Positions 12,901 to 20,137 of a stretch of 26,227 bases of DNA are shown one piece after another; the stretch's first letter is position 1, and every line of letters begins with the position of its first letter. The stretch is taken from positions 1-26,227 of IMG/VR virus record IMGVR_UViG_3300020056_001723; one strand, given 5' to 3'. The notes under the pieces are model-generated. The model worked only from the letters and a program-made list of their open reading frames with translations, did no database searches and was not told the origin of the DNA. A program made the position numbers and the translations under genes. The DNA comes from a virus.

Positions 12901-13957
12901 CTCCCTGCTCCACGTTTATTGTGTATCCATTTTCTTGATGCAATTTCAAATCTAGTCTTTGAGTAACACCAGCATCTTCTCTTATAATTCTCCACATAGG
13001 ATTAATATCTTCTATAGTGATTCTTGTCGTTTCATCATACCCATAAACCCTTTGTGCAAAAAATTCTTCATTTTGTTTATCTAATTCATCTCTAAATATT
13101 TCCGCAAGTGCCAAATTTAACTGATCTAACATGTCGTGTAATAGTTCTTGTAGATAATAATTAGAATCGTGCAATTCAGTTACCCATATATTTTTAATAT
13201 CATCAGTTAATGCATCTTGATCTAAATCATCAAATTCAAGAAAATCTATATCCAGAAAATCAAACATTTTTCTGGCCTTCCTCATAATTTCTTGTTCTTC
13301 TTCCTCATAAGGTGACTTTTTTCTTAACATTAATAAATTATTAATATCGCCTTCAGATATATCTAGTGTAATTGGCGGTAATGGTTTCGACCACATACTC
13401 TTCACAATGGTAGATTGAAACGCCTGAGTCATTATAACAAACCCTGTATCAGTTTCAACCAAAATTTCACCAGTGACACAATAACCATCTATATCACAAC
13501 TTGGCAGTAATGTAATCATACTGCCGCCAATTTCATCAACAACCATAATAAAATCAGTACCCCTTACACTAATCTTTGCACTTGGAGTTCTGATATTAAC
13601 TCTTTGTCTACTGTTTGTGGCGATTTTACCACTTGCGTAACGAATAGTGCCTAATGTAGCCCTCAATCCAAGAGAACCAGTTCCACTATTGGGGTCATAA
13701 ACAAAATCATCTATTAATAGTCTGGTATGTTCTGTCAAATCTACTCTAGTATTATCAATGAAATCTATTCGCATCTTACCACTTTCAGTAACTGCGACAT
13801 CCATAGACTCAACACCTATGCCGTAATCACCAATAATAACATCAGTATCTCTTTCCAATACTCCACTTCCACTCAGGTCAGTTATAGTCCCTGCAGCACC
13901 ATATAGGTTATGTGGAAAACATAACACTAAGAGTAATAAGAAAATGTACCTAAACAT
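12833..13957 (-). CDS. FecR-domain exported protein with curlin-like C-terminus
   Basis: 374 residues. A signal peptide (about 1-20) is followed by a FecR domain (about 22-180): FIDNTRVDLTEHTRLLIDDF, then VNIRTPSAKISVRGTDF and a DEIGGSMITLLP strand. An acidic helical region (about 200-320) follows. The last 40 residues switch to strands ending GTNTIDITQSQ, very like the ITQSG and NTV-type curlin strands of its two neighbours. FecR domains of this kind sit in the periplasm or on the surface and are often encoded near CHASE2 cyclases in bacteria. Here it could anchor or nucleate the fibre. Start joined to curlin 1 by TGATG. Confidence 0.85.
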   Translation of the reverse strand: MFRYIFLLLLVLCFPHNLYGAAGTITDLSGSGVLERDTDVIIGDYGIGVESMDVAVTESGKMRIDFIDNTRVDLTEHTRLLIDDFVYDPNSGTGSLGLRATLGTIRYASGKIATNSRQRVNIRTPSAKISVRGTDFIMVVDEIGGSMITLLPSCDIDGYCVTGEILVETDTGFVIMTQAFQSTIVKSMWSKPLPPITLDISEGDINNLLMLRKKSPYEEEEQEIMRKARKMFDFLDIDFLEFDDLDQDALTDDIKNIWVTELHDSNYYLQELLHDMLDQLNLALAEIFRDELDKQNEEFFAQRVYGYDETTRITIEDINPMWRIIREDAGVTQRLDLKLHQENGYTINVEQGDEAVYDYRLGVGTNTIDITQSQ

Positions 13958-14691
13958 CAGTCTCGTTGTGTTATATTAACGTCTGCGTTATCACCAGAAA
14001 AAGTGGCGTCAATTAAGTTATCATAAATTCCTGATTGGGAAATTTTAAAATTTCCACCGCCACCAGTAATGTCTAGTGTAATACTGTGTCCGTTAATATC
14101 CCCATTTCCAGTTTGATCTATATCAATGTAGTTTCCTGGCGCACTTGTAGAAAGTCCTGTAGTTGCATGTGTGATTGTACCAGATGCAAGACTTGAAGAA
14201 GAATCAACTGTAACAGTGATATCTGCCTCTGTTCCGTCCTGTACTAAATCGATTACATTACCGTCACCAGTAATTGTGAAATCTGCAACTAAATTTTCTG
14301 CGTCATTGTTCTCGCCGATATACATCTGAAATTGGTTATCATCCCCAGTTGTCGTAATATCTAAAGTAACAGTTTCACAGTTTACACCCGAAGTAGTATC
14401 ACAAGTCAAGTCCACTGTATTTGTATCTCCAGTAAATACCCATGTTCCTGTATAAGTATTACCTTTAATTACAGCGTCAATTTCATTGAAATTGCCCGTT
14501 TGGGTAATATCAAATGTCATTGTATCGCCTTGCAATGTCATATCAGTAGTCGAATCACCAATTTTATTGTCTTGTCCATCTTGTACAATATCTAAGTCCA
14601 GATCATCGCCAGATTGTGTAATGTAGATTTCATTAGCGTATACTGGAATAGTGTACAGAAGTGCAAAAATTATTAGTATTTTTTTAAACAT
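13957..14691 (-). CDS. curlin-repeat amyloid subunit 1, exported
   Basis: 244 residues: a signal peptide (about 1-19, ending PVYA) and a mature start NEIYITQSGDD nearly identical to subunit 2. At least six strand units follow, such as ITQTGNFNEIDAVI, TGDTNTVDL, TGDDNQFQMYI, TGDGNVIDLVQ, IDQTGNGD and ISQSGIYDN, with a C-terminal NITQRD. Two Cys (CDTTSGVNC) may bridge. Strongly acidic, unlike E. coli CsgA. It lies directly after csgG with GAGG close to its ATG, the position of a main secreted substrate. Confidence 0.85.
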   Translation of the reverse strand: MFKKILIIFALLYTIPVYANEIYITQSGDDLDLDIVQDGQDNKIGDSTTDMTLQGDTMTFDITQTGNFNEIDAVIKGNTYTGTWVFTGDTNTVDLTCDTTSGVNCETVTLDITTTGDDNQFQMYIGENNDAENLVADFTITGDGNVIDLVQDGTEADITVTVDSSSSLASGTITHATTGLSTSAPGNYIDIDQTGNGDINGHSITLDITGGGGNFKISQSGIYDNLIDATFSGDNADVNITQRD

Positions 14692-14692
14692 A

Positions 14693-15511
14693 TTAGTCCT
14701 CTTGATTTAATTCCATTTTCCAGAGTTGTTTTCTTACTCCACCATAAACTAACTCGATCACGCCCTGTTCTATTGCTGCTCTGACAGCATAATTAACAGG
14801 TTCATTCGATGAAAAGCCGGTTTCAGTTTCTACGAGTTTTGTACCAAGATCTAAAAATTTAAATATATCTGCTCCACTTCGATAACTTGCAATGGTTTTA
14901 TCCGTTGCGATACTCATCAACACCTTACCTGTACTAACACTTACTAGTCGCATAACCACAGTAACAGTATCTATTCTATATTCTGTTTGTGCGCCAACTC
15001 CTAAGTATCTAGCGCCGACACCGCCTGTCGCCGTATTTGAATCATAACCAACCACTCCCCCCTCAAGGATAAGTCCTGCAAAAATCATAGGACTTAGTGG
15101 TTCTGGGCCTCCTGGCCGATTTTTGTCATAGACATCTCTTGTTTGTCTAATCAATTGTCTTTCTTTTATTAAATTGTCCATACCAACACGTTCTACAACT
15201 TCAAACCATGTACCATTACCTACATCTTGAAGTGCCTTTATAACCCAAACCTCTGATCCTTGAGTTACTGCAGAACTTAAACTTGCAATATTAGATGCAG
15301 ATTTTCTTTGTCCAGTCTTATCTAAAAACTGATAAACAGCAATCGTAATTTTTGGCCCATCAATTGGGGGAACCGCCGCAAGACGTTCCTTAATAGGACT
15401 CTCCTGTAGTTCTGGAGAAGTATTAACATCCCACAAAGTTTCAAGACTTTTTTGAGTTGCACATCCAGATAAAACTAAAAGAGAAAATATTAATGGTACT
15501 AATTTTATCAA
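14693..15511 (-). CDS. csgG: CsgG, outer-membrane curli secretion channel
   Basis: 272 residues (E. coli CsgG has 277). A lipobox LSGC gives lipidation at Cys17. The CsgG core follows: ITIAVYQFLDKTGQ, then EVVERVGMDNLIKERQLIR, GGVVGYDSNTATGGVGARYL, VSTGKVLMSIATDKTI and FSSNEPVNYAVRAAIEQGVI, all matching the family. Nine such subunits build a channel that exports unfolded curlin. The pore-loop segment (KSASNIASLSSAV, about 70-82) has no aromatic residue, unlike Tyr/Phe of the E. coli constriction. The start is TTG (15509-15511) overlapping the csgF stop, with GGGGAG 8 bases upstream. Confidence 0.95.
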   Translation of the reverse strand: MIKLVPLIFSLLVLSGCATQKSLETLWDVNTSPELQESPIKERLAAVPPIDGPKITIAVYQFLDKTGQRKSASNIASLSSAVTQGSEVWVIKALQDVGNGTWFEVVERVGMDNLIKERQLIRQTRDVYDKNRPGGPEPLSPMIFAGLILEGGVVGYDSNTATGGVGARYLGVGAQTEYRIDTVTVVMRLVSVSTGKVLMSIATDKTIASYRSGADIFKFLDLGTKLVETETGFSSNEPVNYAVRAAIEQGVIELVYGGVRKQLWKMELNQED

Positions 15512-15969
15512 AAACCAAACTCCCCTGTTGGAATTGTTATTTCAGTAACACTTCCATCTTCTTCAACGACAGTTAGTGTTATAGTACCAGCAATTGGATC
15601 CTTTACCCAAGTTATAGTAGAACCTTCGATATCGGCCGTCCCAGTATTAGAACATGTATCTCCACAATCAGCAAACATTGCATCTACCATCTGTTTAGAT
15701 AATGTTGCATAAATTCGAGATTCAATGTTTCTTAAAAACTTAGCAAGAGTTGTATTTTCAAGTTCTCTCTGAATTCTTGCCGCTTCTGCTTCTGCCTCTT
15801 TTCTTAAATCTTCTTTTCTGTTGTGTTGTAATTGTTCAACACTTAATACATGTGTCGAATAACCATTTCCATAATGGAAGGCGGGATTCTTAAATCCCCA
15901 AGTTAATTCTGAAGCATATAAATTACCGCTCAAAAATGTTAAACCTATTGTCATAAGTATTTTTTTCAT
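15508..15969 (-). CDS. csgF: CsgF, curli assembly factor
   Basis: 153 residues. A signal peptide (about 1-19) leads to ELTWGFKNPAFHYGNGYST, the family's mature start (E. coli has FQFRNPNF), which inserts into the CsgG pore. A helical neck (about 45-95) and a C-terminal beta domain follow (DPIAGTITLTVVEEDGSVTE). CsgF couples secretion to fibre nucleation outside the cell. One Cys pair (CGDTC) is unusual. AGAGG lies upstream of the ATG. The gene is joined to csgG through TTGA. Confidence 0.92.
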   Translation of the reverse strand: MKKILMTIGLTFLSGNLYASELTWGFKNPAFHYGNGYSTHVLSVEQLQHNRKEDLRKEAEAEAARIQRELENTTLAKFLRNIESRIYATLSKQMVDAMFADCGDTCSNTGTADIEGSTITWVKDPIAGTITLTVVEEDGSVTEITIPTGEFGF

Positions 15970-15979
15970 AAGTTTTCCT

Positions 15980-16273
15980 CTAGGAATTTTCTTTTCGTTT
16001 TTTTATAACTTCTTCTACTTCTTCATCAGATGGGACAACAACTCCCTTCTGTTGTAAAATCATATTTAACTTTGTATTCAATCTAATCAAATCATTATCT
16101 AACATTCTAACCCTATCGATTAGTGCTATCAGAGTCATATGTGATTCTTCAATAACAGGATCTACCTCTTCTGTTACCCAATGCCAGATATAGTATATGA
16201 AATAACCCAGTCCAAATGCGGCTATGATAGGAAATCCATATTGTCCTATTAATGATCCTAATTCTAAGTCCAT
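15980..16273 (-). CDS. membrane/coiled-coil protein, type A copy 2
   Basis: 97 residues: one membrane helix (about 12-30, GFPIIAAFGLGYFIYYIW), an acidic stretch, a coiled coil (about 45-75, IDRVRMLDNDLIRLNTKL) and a charged tail. It shares GFPI, DRV and a M-x-N-(D/E)-L-(L/I)-R core with the gene at 16657-16944, so the two are paralogues. The layout is like BhlA/UviB-type small phage membrane proteins, sometimes called holins. Its place directly before csgF suggests a membrane role in the late unit. Confidence 0.75.
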   Translation of the reverse strand: MDLELGSLIGQYGFPIIAAFGLGYFIYYIWHWVTEEVDPVIEESHMTLIALIDRVRMLDNDLIRLNTKLNMILQQKGVVVPSDEEVEEVIKKRKENS

Positions 16274-16274
16274 T

Positions 16275-16475
16275 TTACTCTCTATTTACACCGTCATCGC
16301 CAGAGATATGACATAACCAACCCTTTTCGTTCACACGAAAAAGGTCTCCAGGCTTATACAGAAAGTGTTCTTTCTCACTTCCGTCTGCATCTATTCCCAT
16401 GAGTTCACCTTCCCATTCGCCACGAACTTTAAAGTTCCTTCCAGCTTGCTCGATGACATATTCTAACCAAATCAT
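16275..16475 (-). CDS. small hypothetical protein, type B copy 2
   Basis: 66 residues starting MIWLEYVIEQAGRNFKVRGE. A short beta-rich protein whose core YKPGDLFRVNEKGWLCHIS lines up with the neighbouring copy's LQIGDLYQVGPNGYFEKIG. It is joined to that copy by ATGA. No known family. Confidence 0.7.
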   Translation of the reverse strand: MIWLEYVIEQAGRNFKVRGEWEGELMGIDADGSEKEHFLYKPGDLFRVNEKGWLCHISGDDGVNRE

Positions 16476-16657
16476 GTCGTAGTATCCTCTGCAACACTTC
16501 CAATTTTTTCAAAATAACCATTAGGCCCAACTTGATATAAATCACCAATCTGTAACTCAACATCATCAATAACAAAAAATTTATCGTCTGGATCTTTTGC
16601 CGATGTAATTCTAAATCCGTTTTTAAATTTCATTAATAGTAAGTCTTTCCAAAGCAT
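16472..16657 (-). CDS. small hypothetical protein, type B copy 1
   Basis: 61 residues starting MLWKDLLLMKFKNGFRITSA, a paralogue of the gene at 16275-16475 (shared GDL-(Y/F)-x-V and aromatic-x-x-I end). The ATG shares a base with the stop of the gene before (TAATG). It is probably a small beta domain; function unknown. Confidence 0.7.
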   Translation of the reverse strand: MLWKDLLLMKFKNGFRITSAKDPDDKFFVIDDVELQIGDLYQVGPNGYFEKIGSVAEDTTT

Positions 16658-16944
16658 TAATCTTTCCTCGCATCTGTTTGTCCATCCGCTCTTGCAATTC
16701 TATTAAGATCTGCAGGCAATAATGGAATGTTAAATGATCTACACATTAGTATATCAATTCGCAAGAGTTCATTATTCATGGTCTTCACTCTATTATCTAA
16801 AGATTGCACAAACCCTCTTTGTGTTTTGATATTATCCAAAACCCCAGCAAGAATAAATTTTAATGTTAAGAAAACGAAAAAACCTCCGGCAAGAGCAGAG
16901 GCAATCGGAAACCCGACATCGGCTACTAAAGATAAAAAGTCCAT
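16657..16944 (-). CDS. membrane/coiled-coil protein, type A copy 1
   Basis: 95 residues: a membrane segment (about 8-36, VGFPIASALAGGFFVFLTLK), then a coiled coil (about 48-66, LDNRVKTMNNELLRID) and a soluble tail. First gene of the late operon that contains csgF and csgG, 19 bases after a late octamer, with GAGAGG as ribosome site. It is paralogous to 15980-16273. Holin-like by layout only; it could equally help build or place the secretion channel. Confidence 0.75.
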   Translation of the reverse strand: MDFLSLVADVGFPIASALAGGFFVFLTLKFILAGVLDNIKTQRGFVQSLDNRVKTMNNELLRIDILMCRSFNIPLLPADLNRIARADGQTDARKD

Positions 16945-16963
16945 AAAAGAATCCTCTCACCTG

Positions 16964-16971
16964 TATTTATG
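16964..16971 (-). promoter_or_regulatory. late promoter of the curli operon (CATAAATA)
   Basis: CATAAATA on the minus strand, one base off the T4 late consensus and matching the NATAAATA form of marine relatives. It lies 19 bases before the first gene and 21 bases past a terminator, so the operon 16944-12217 appears to be a late unit of nine genes. Confidence 0.7.
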
Positions 16972-16991
16972 ATTTTGATTCATTCTAGGCC

Positions 16992-17021
16992 AAAAAAAGG
17001 GCAGTAATAATACCACCCTTT
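16992..17021 (-). terminator. intrinsic terminator ahead of the curli operon
   Basis: On the minus strand AAAGGGTGGTA and TACTGCCCTTT pair over 11 bp (two G-U) around TTAT, followed by a run of seven T in total. It ends the GMP reductase/lipase/protease operon. Confidence 0.85.
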
Positions 17022-17042
17022 GTAACATTTGTCAGATTTGCA

Positions 17043-17207
17043 TCAAGTTATATACCATATTACCAAAGATGCAAGAACAATCCATAAAGAATACTGGAAA
17101 CCAAACTTAATGAAACCAAATACGATACTAAGAAATATTCCTATAGAAACACCTATCACTGCAAGTATTGATATCACATCAAGTGCTAATTGTAAGTCTC
17201 CACCCAT
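17043..17207 (-). CDS. small two-helix membrane protein (54 aa)
   Basis: A 54-codon frame starting MGGDLQLALDVISILAVIGV, with AGGAG 6 bases before the ATG. Two membrane helices (about 10-31 and 38-53) with a short FIKFGF loop cover nearly the whole protein. It is the last gene of the operon, between the protease and the terminator. A holin or envelope peptide is possible; no family recognised. Confidence 0.7.
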   Translation of the reverse strand: MGGDLQLALDVISILAVIGVSIGIFLSIVFGFIKFGFQYSLWIVLASLVIWYIT

Positions 17208-17216
17208 TTCAAACTC

Positions 17217-18524
17217 CTAATCTATGATGATTGGTCTATCCAATCTTTCTATTTCTCTAACAGTTGCAGCTGCGTCATTCCTATATTTATTGTCATCATT
17301 AATAAGAGATACATCATATCTCACTCTGTTAATTGCATATGCAGTATCCGTAATTTGTCGATTCCCTGCAATATCTTCTGGTATATTTCTAGATGCATCG
17401 CCAAGAATTTGTCCACAAGTAAGTAACGAATTACTATGAAAATTGTCCCAATATCCATAAGACATTATATCATCATGTTCTCCACACACATCATTCCACC
17501 CATGACCAAACTGTGGAAATATATAACCAGAGTTTGGAAATCCTTGATTTTCTGGGCCGTGGGCAAGTCCTATCGAATGTCCGATTTCGTGTAAATCGGT
17601 TTTCCATGTACAAGCTGCCATTGAAACAATAGGATACCCCTCATAAAATCTAGTGTTGGGATATGCAACACCGCAAGTGTTTACATATGTGGTTCCTGCA
17701 CCCAATACAATGTCTGTATTAACTTCTGTTGCAATTTTTTCTAAATTATATAATCCGTGATAATGGGCTATCCAAATTTCTTTGAGTACAAATCTAGCAA
17801 AGACGCCAGAATCTTCATACAGTTTGTTAAATTTTTCAACTCTTGTATTCCACTTCACCCACAATCTAGAAGGGTCGTCATTCGGGTCTATATTTGAAAT
17901 AAGGCCTGGTTCCATGTCATCACCCTCAATATGACGTTCATATTCAAAAATAGTTAATTCAAAATTAACAATAGATTCATCATCTTCACCATAAAAAATA
18001 AATCCTTCTTCTGGTGAATTTCTCGACACCGCATATCCAAGACAATCTACAAGACCTTCATGGGCACATCTTGGTTCATCTTCTATAGTGTAAAGGAATT
18101 CTTCATCATTTAAAATAATCGTACCTTCACCAATTCTTCCATCACCATAAATTAAAAGTGTATACTCATCGGGAGTTTCAACCCGCCCTATTGTTTCTTT
18201 TGTAGTTTCATACCACCAATCTAATATAATATCTTCTACTGGTTCACCAAACTGTTCATATGAAACTTCAACCACAACGGGGTTGAATCTATCACCAGTT
18301 GGCAAAGTCATTTTAAAAACGACAACTGGTTCCTCATAACCACAATCTTCTGATAACTTTTCTTCTACTACATAAGTTCCGCCCTTACCATCGTGGTATT
18401 CTTGAAACTTAGAGTAGTTTTGACACCAATAATCTGCAACTGGTGTCCCGGCTAGGGGATATGATTCCCCACTACTACATGCACTCAAAAAAAGTGCAAG
18501 TACTACAATATACAATCCTTTCAT
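17217..18524 (-). CDS. metzincin-type zinc metalloprotease, lipoprotein
   Basis: 435 residues. The lipobox LSAC places lipid on Cys16. A long Cys-containing N-terminal region precedes a zinc protease domain with HEIGHSIGLAH (H312, E313, H316, H322) and a Met-turn at M354 (DDIMSYGY), the two hallmarks of metzincins. Several cysteines (about C284, C305, C347, C370) suggest disulfides outside the cytoplasm. It would cut proteins at the cell envelope or on the surface. It sits in an operon with a lipase, so the pair looks like an envelope-attack set. The exact metzincin family is uncertain. Confidence 0.85.
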   Translation of the reverse strand: MKGLYIVVLALFLSACSSGESYPLAGTPVADYWCQNYSKFQEYHDGKGGTYVVEEKLSEDCGYEEPVVVFKMTLPTGDRFNPVVVEVSYEQFGEPVEDIILDWWYETTKETIGRVETPDEYTLLIYGDGRIGEGTIILNDEEFLYTIEDEPRCAHEGLVDCLGYAVSRNSPEEGFIFYGEDDESIVNFELTIFEYERHIEGDDMEPGLISNIDPNDDPSRLWVKWNTRVEKFNKLYEDSGVFARFVLKEIWIAHYHGLYNLEKIATEVNTDIVLGAGTTYVNTCGVAYPNTRFYEGYPIVSMAACTWKTDLHEIGHSIGLAHGPENQGFPNSGYIFPQFGHGWNDVCGEHDDIMSYGYWDNFHSNSLLTCGQILGDASRNIPEDIAGNRQITDTAYAINRVRYDVSLINDDNKYRNDAAATVREIERLDRPIIID

Positions 18525-18530
18525 ACAAAT

Positions 18531-18926
18531 TTATGTCCTAGTAATTAATTCAACAAGATTTAAAGCAACAGAAGTACCAGATATAGAACTACCTATCATA
18601 ATTGCCCTGTCGCCCCATTGCATTCCTACTACTACCCATCCTATACTTGCAACTACATATAAGATTTGTCCTACCATTTCAAAACCAGCACTCAGAGAAA
18701 AAATACCAAAAACTGCAAAGATAGTAGACATCCATTTAACATACCAGTCAAATGTGCCGACTGGTGTTGTTGGAGTAAGGTCGTCCACTTCACTTTGCAG
18801 TTGGGCAAGTTCTTCCCTAAGTCTTTTTCTTTCTTGAGAAAGTTCCATAGCGATTTTTCCCGCCTTGGACATTTGACTTTTTTCAAACTTTTCTTTAATG
18901 TCTGATGAAACATCCACATCACTCAT
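18531..18926 (-). CDS. coiled-coil membrane protein (131 aa)
   Basis: Starts MSDVDVSSDIKEKFEKSQMS at the ATG at 18924-18926, with AGGTGAG just upstream; a GTG three codons earlier has no site. Residues about 20-50 form a coiled coil (SQERKRLREELAQLQSEVDD), a TPTTPVG linker follows, then three hydrophobic stretches (about 66-125). No catalytic motif. The layout resembles small phage membrane proteins such as Rz-like or exclusion factors, without a clear match. Confidence 0.7.
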   Translation of the reverse strand: MSDVDVSSDIKEKFEKSQMSKAGKIAMELSQERKRLREELAQLQSEVDDLTPTTPVGTFDWYVKWMSTIFAVFGIFSLSAGFEMVGQILYVVASIGWVVVGMQWGDRAIMIGSSISGTSVALNLVELITRT

Positions 18927-18931
18927 AGAAC

Positions 18932-19210
18932 TCACCTGTTTTCTAATTTTTTAAGTCTTTCTTCCAGTTCGTCAATCTTGCCAGTCATTTTAGGATATCT
19001 TTTACGCCAGGCATCTGGTGGTTCTTGCAACCAAGTAATGTCCCACCTCTCCGCAAGATACGCCATAAAAGTATCGAACTTGGCGTATCCCCATAGTCCC
19101 ATACGAGTATCTTTGAACCACATTAAAAATGCAGCACCAAAAAGACTTCCTGCAATGCCTGTATAAATCCACAACCTATCGGTTGCCATCCTCTCTATCA
19201 TTTCCCACAT
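18932..19210 (-). CDS. single-helix membrane protein with coiled coil (92 aa)
   Basis: Starts MWEMIERMATDRLWIYTGIA. One membrane helix (about 13-32), an aromatic middle (WGYAKFDTFMAYLAERWDIT) and a C-terminal coiled coil (IDELEERLKKLENR). GGAG lies 7 bases before the ATG, and the start overlaps the previous gene by 35 bases. It looks like a phage membrane component; I cannot assign a role. Confidence 0.7.
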   Translation of the reverse strand: MWEMIERMATDRLWIYTGIAGSLFGAAFLMWFKDTRMGLWGYAKFDTFMAYLAERWDITWLQEPPDAWRKRYPKMTGKIDELEERLKKLENR

Positions 19211-19373
19211 TTGTATTCTCCAATATCTTTAGTACTTTGTCATATCCAGATATTTCGCCTAACAAATGTGATCTAATGTGATCTGGAATTGCCTTTACAA
19301 GGGTTTTACCATCTAATTTTTTGCGGTTAAGATCCCTCAATCTTTGTATATCTGCAATCATTTTTGCAGTCAC
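19176..19373 (-). CDS. hypothetical protein (65 aa), GTG start
   Basis: Starts at GTG (19371-19373), overlapping the lipase stop as GTGA, with GGAG 7 bases upstream. Basic and helical (IADIQRLRDLNRKKLDGKTL), with a GYDKVLKIL helix near the end. Such small proteins beside lytic enzymes are sometimes chaperones or regulators, but nothing here shows that. Confidence 0.65.
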   Translation of the reverse strand: MTAKMIADIQRLRDLNRKKLDGKTLVKAIPDHIRSHLLGEISGYDKVLKILENTNVGNDREDGNR

Positions 19374-20137
19374 GGTTTGTCTCCTATGGATTCTTTGAAC
19401 CCTTCCGTATATCTCATATAATATTTCATACCATGGTCATAAGCACCATCAAAAAATTGTCTTTTCTTTAGGGCAGCCCATCGTCCTCTCATCTGATCTT
19501 TAAATCTTTGCCATGGTGTCATTTTACGAATATTGCCATAAAAATTAATATAACACAACTCACCATGATGTTTATAAGTAAAGATTGCAGGCGGTACACT
19601 TGGTACTATATCATTATTGTTTACAACTCGAATATGATTTGAAATATTAGATTTGCAGTATTCACGATTGCCGACTCTTGGCGAACCAAATGTACATAAA
19701 CAAGTTACCGATGGTAATCTGCCGGCGACAATGGTGGCCATCGCACCACCTAATGAATGTCCAGTCACAAACAACTTTCTATTTTTTTGAAGTGTCTGAT
19801 TAAATCTCACATCTAAAACTTGTTGTTTTACCAATTCCCATAATTTGGAAACTTCTTTTTCAAATCCTAAATGAACTCTTCCTGCAAGAAGTGATTTCTT
19901 CGGCCATGCTTTAAGGTCTGCCTTGATATCATTGAATTGGTCTGGTTCTGTTCCCCTAAATGCGACAATAACATTATCCTCGTTCCAAACTACATATGCT
20001 TGGGCCCCCGAATTATCATAGTATCTTACATGCGGATATCCCATTTTATAAAACTTAGGGTCTGCTTCGTTTTTTGTTAAATATGCATAACTTGCCGCCT
20101 TGGCCATATCATGCACAGTTAATGTGTACTCATACAT
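19370..20137 (-). CDS. class 3 lipase (alpha/beta hydrolase)
   Basis: 255 residues from the ATG at 20135-20137, with GAGG 6 bases before it; a longer reading to 20170 lacks a site. Family marks are AFRGTEP (about 59-65, oxyanion region), the nucleophile elbow GHSLGGAMA with Ser128, Asp176 in NNNDIVPSVPP and His235 in DHGMKYY: a full Ser-Asp-His triad. It hydrolyses ester bonds in lipids. No signal peptide, so it acts in the cytoplasm or is released at lysis; attack on host membranes or lipid recycling is plausible. Overlaps guaC by 8 bases. Confidence 0.88.
   Translation of the reverse strand: MYEYTLTVHDMAKAASYAYLTKNEADPKFYKMGYPHVRYYDNSGAQAYVVWNEDNVIVAFRGTEPDQFNDIKADLKAWPKKSLLAGRVHLGFEKEVSKLWELVKQQVLDVRFNQTLQKNRKLFVTGHSLGGAMATIVAGRLPSVTCLCTFGSPRVGNREYCKSNISNHIRVVNNNDIVPSVPPAIFTYKHHGELCYINFYGNIRKMTPWQRFKDQMRGRWAALKKRQFFDGAYDHGMKYYMRYTEGFKESIGDKP

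Noticed and set aside
12217-14691. Curlin repeats as a DNA-level tandem repeat or CRISPR-like array
   Set aside because: Similarity is at the protein level; the DNA units are unequal and have diverged, with no spacer pattern.
17281-17295. AATAAATA-like octamer inside the protease gene
   Set aside because: It lies within the coding region with no gene start at a suitable distance.
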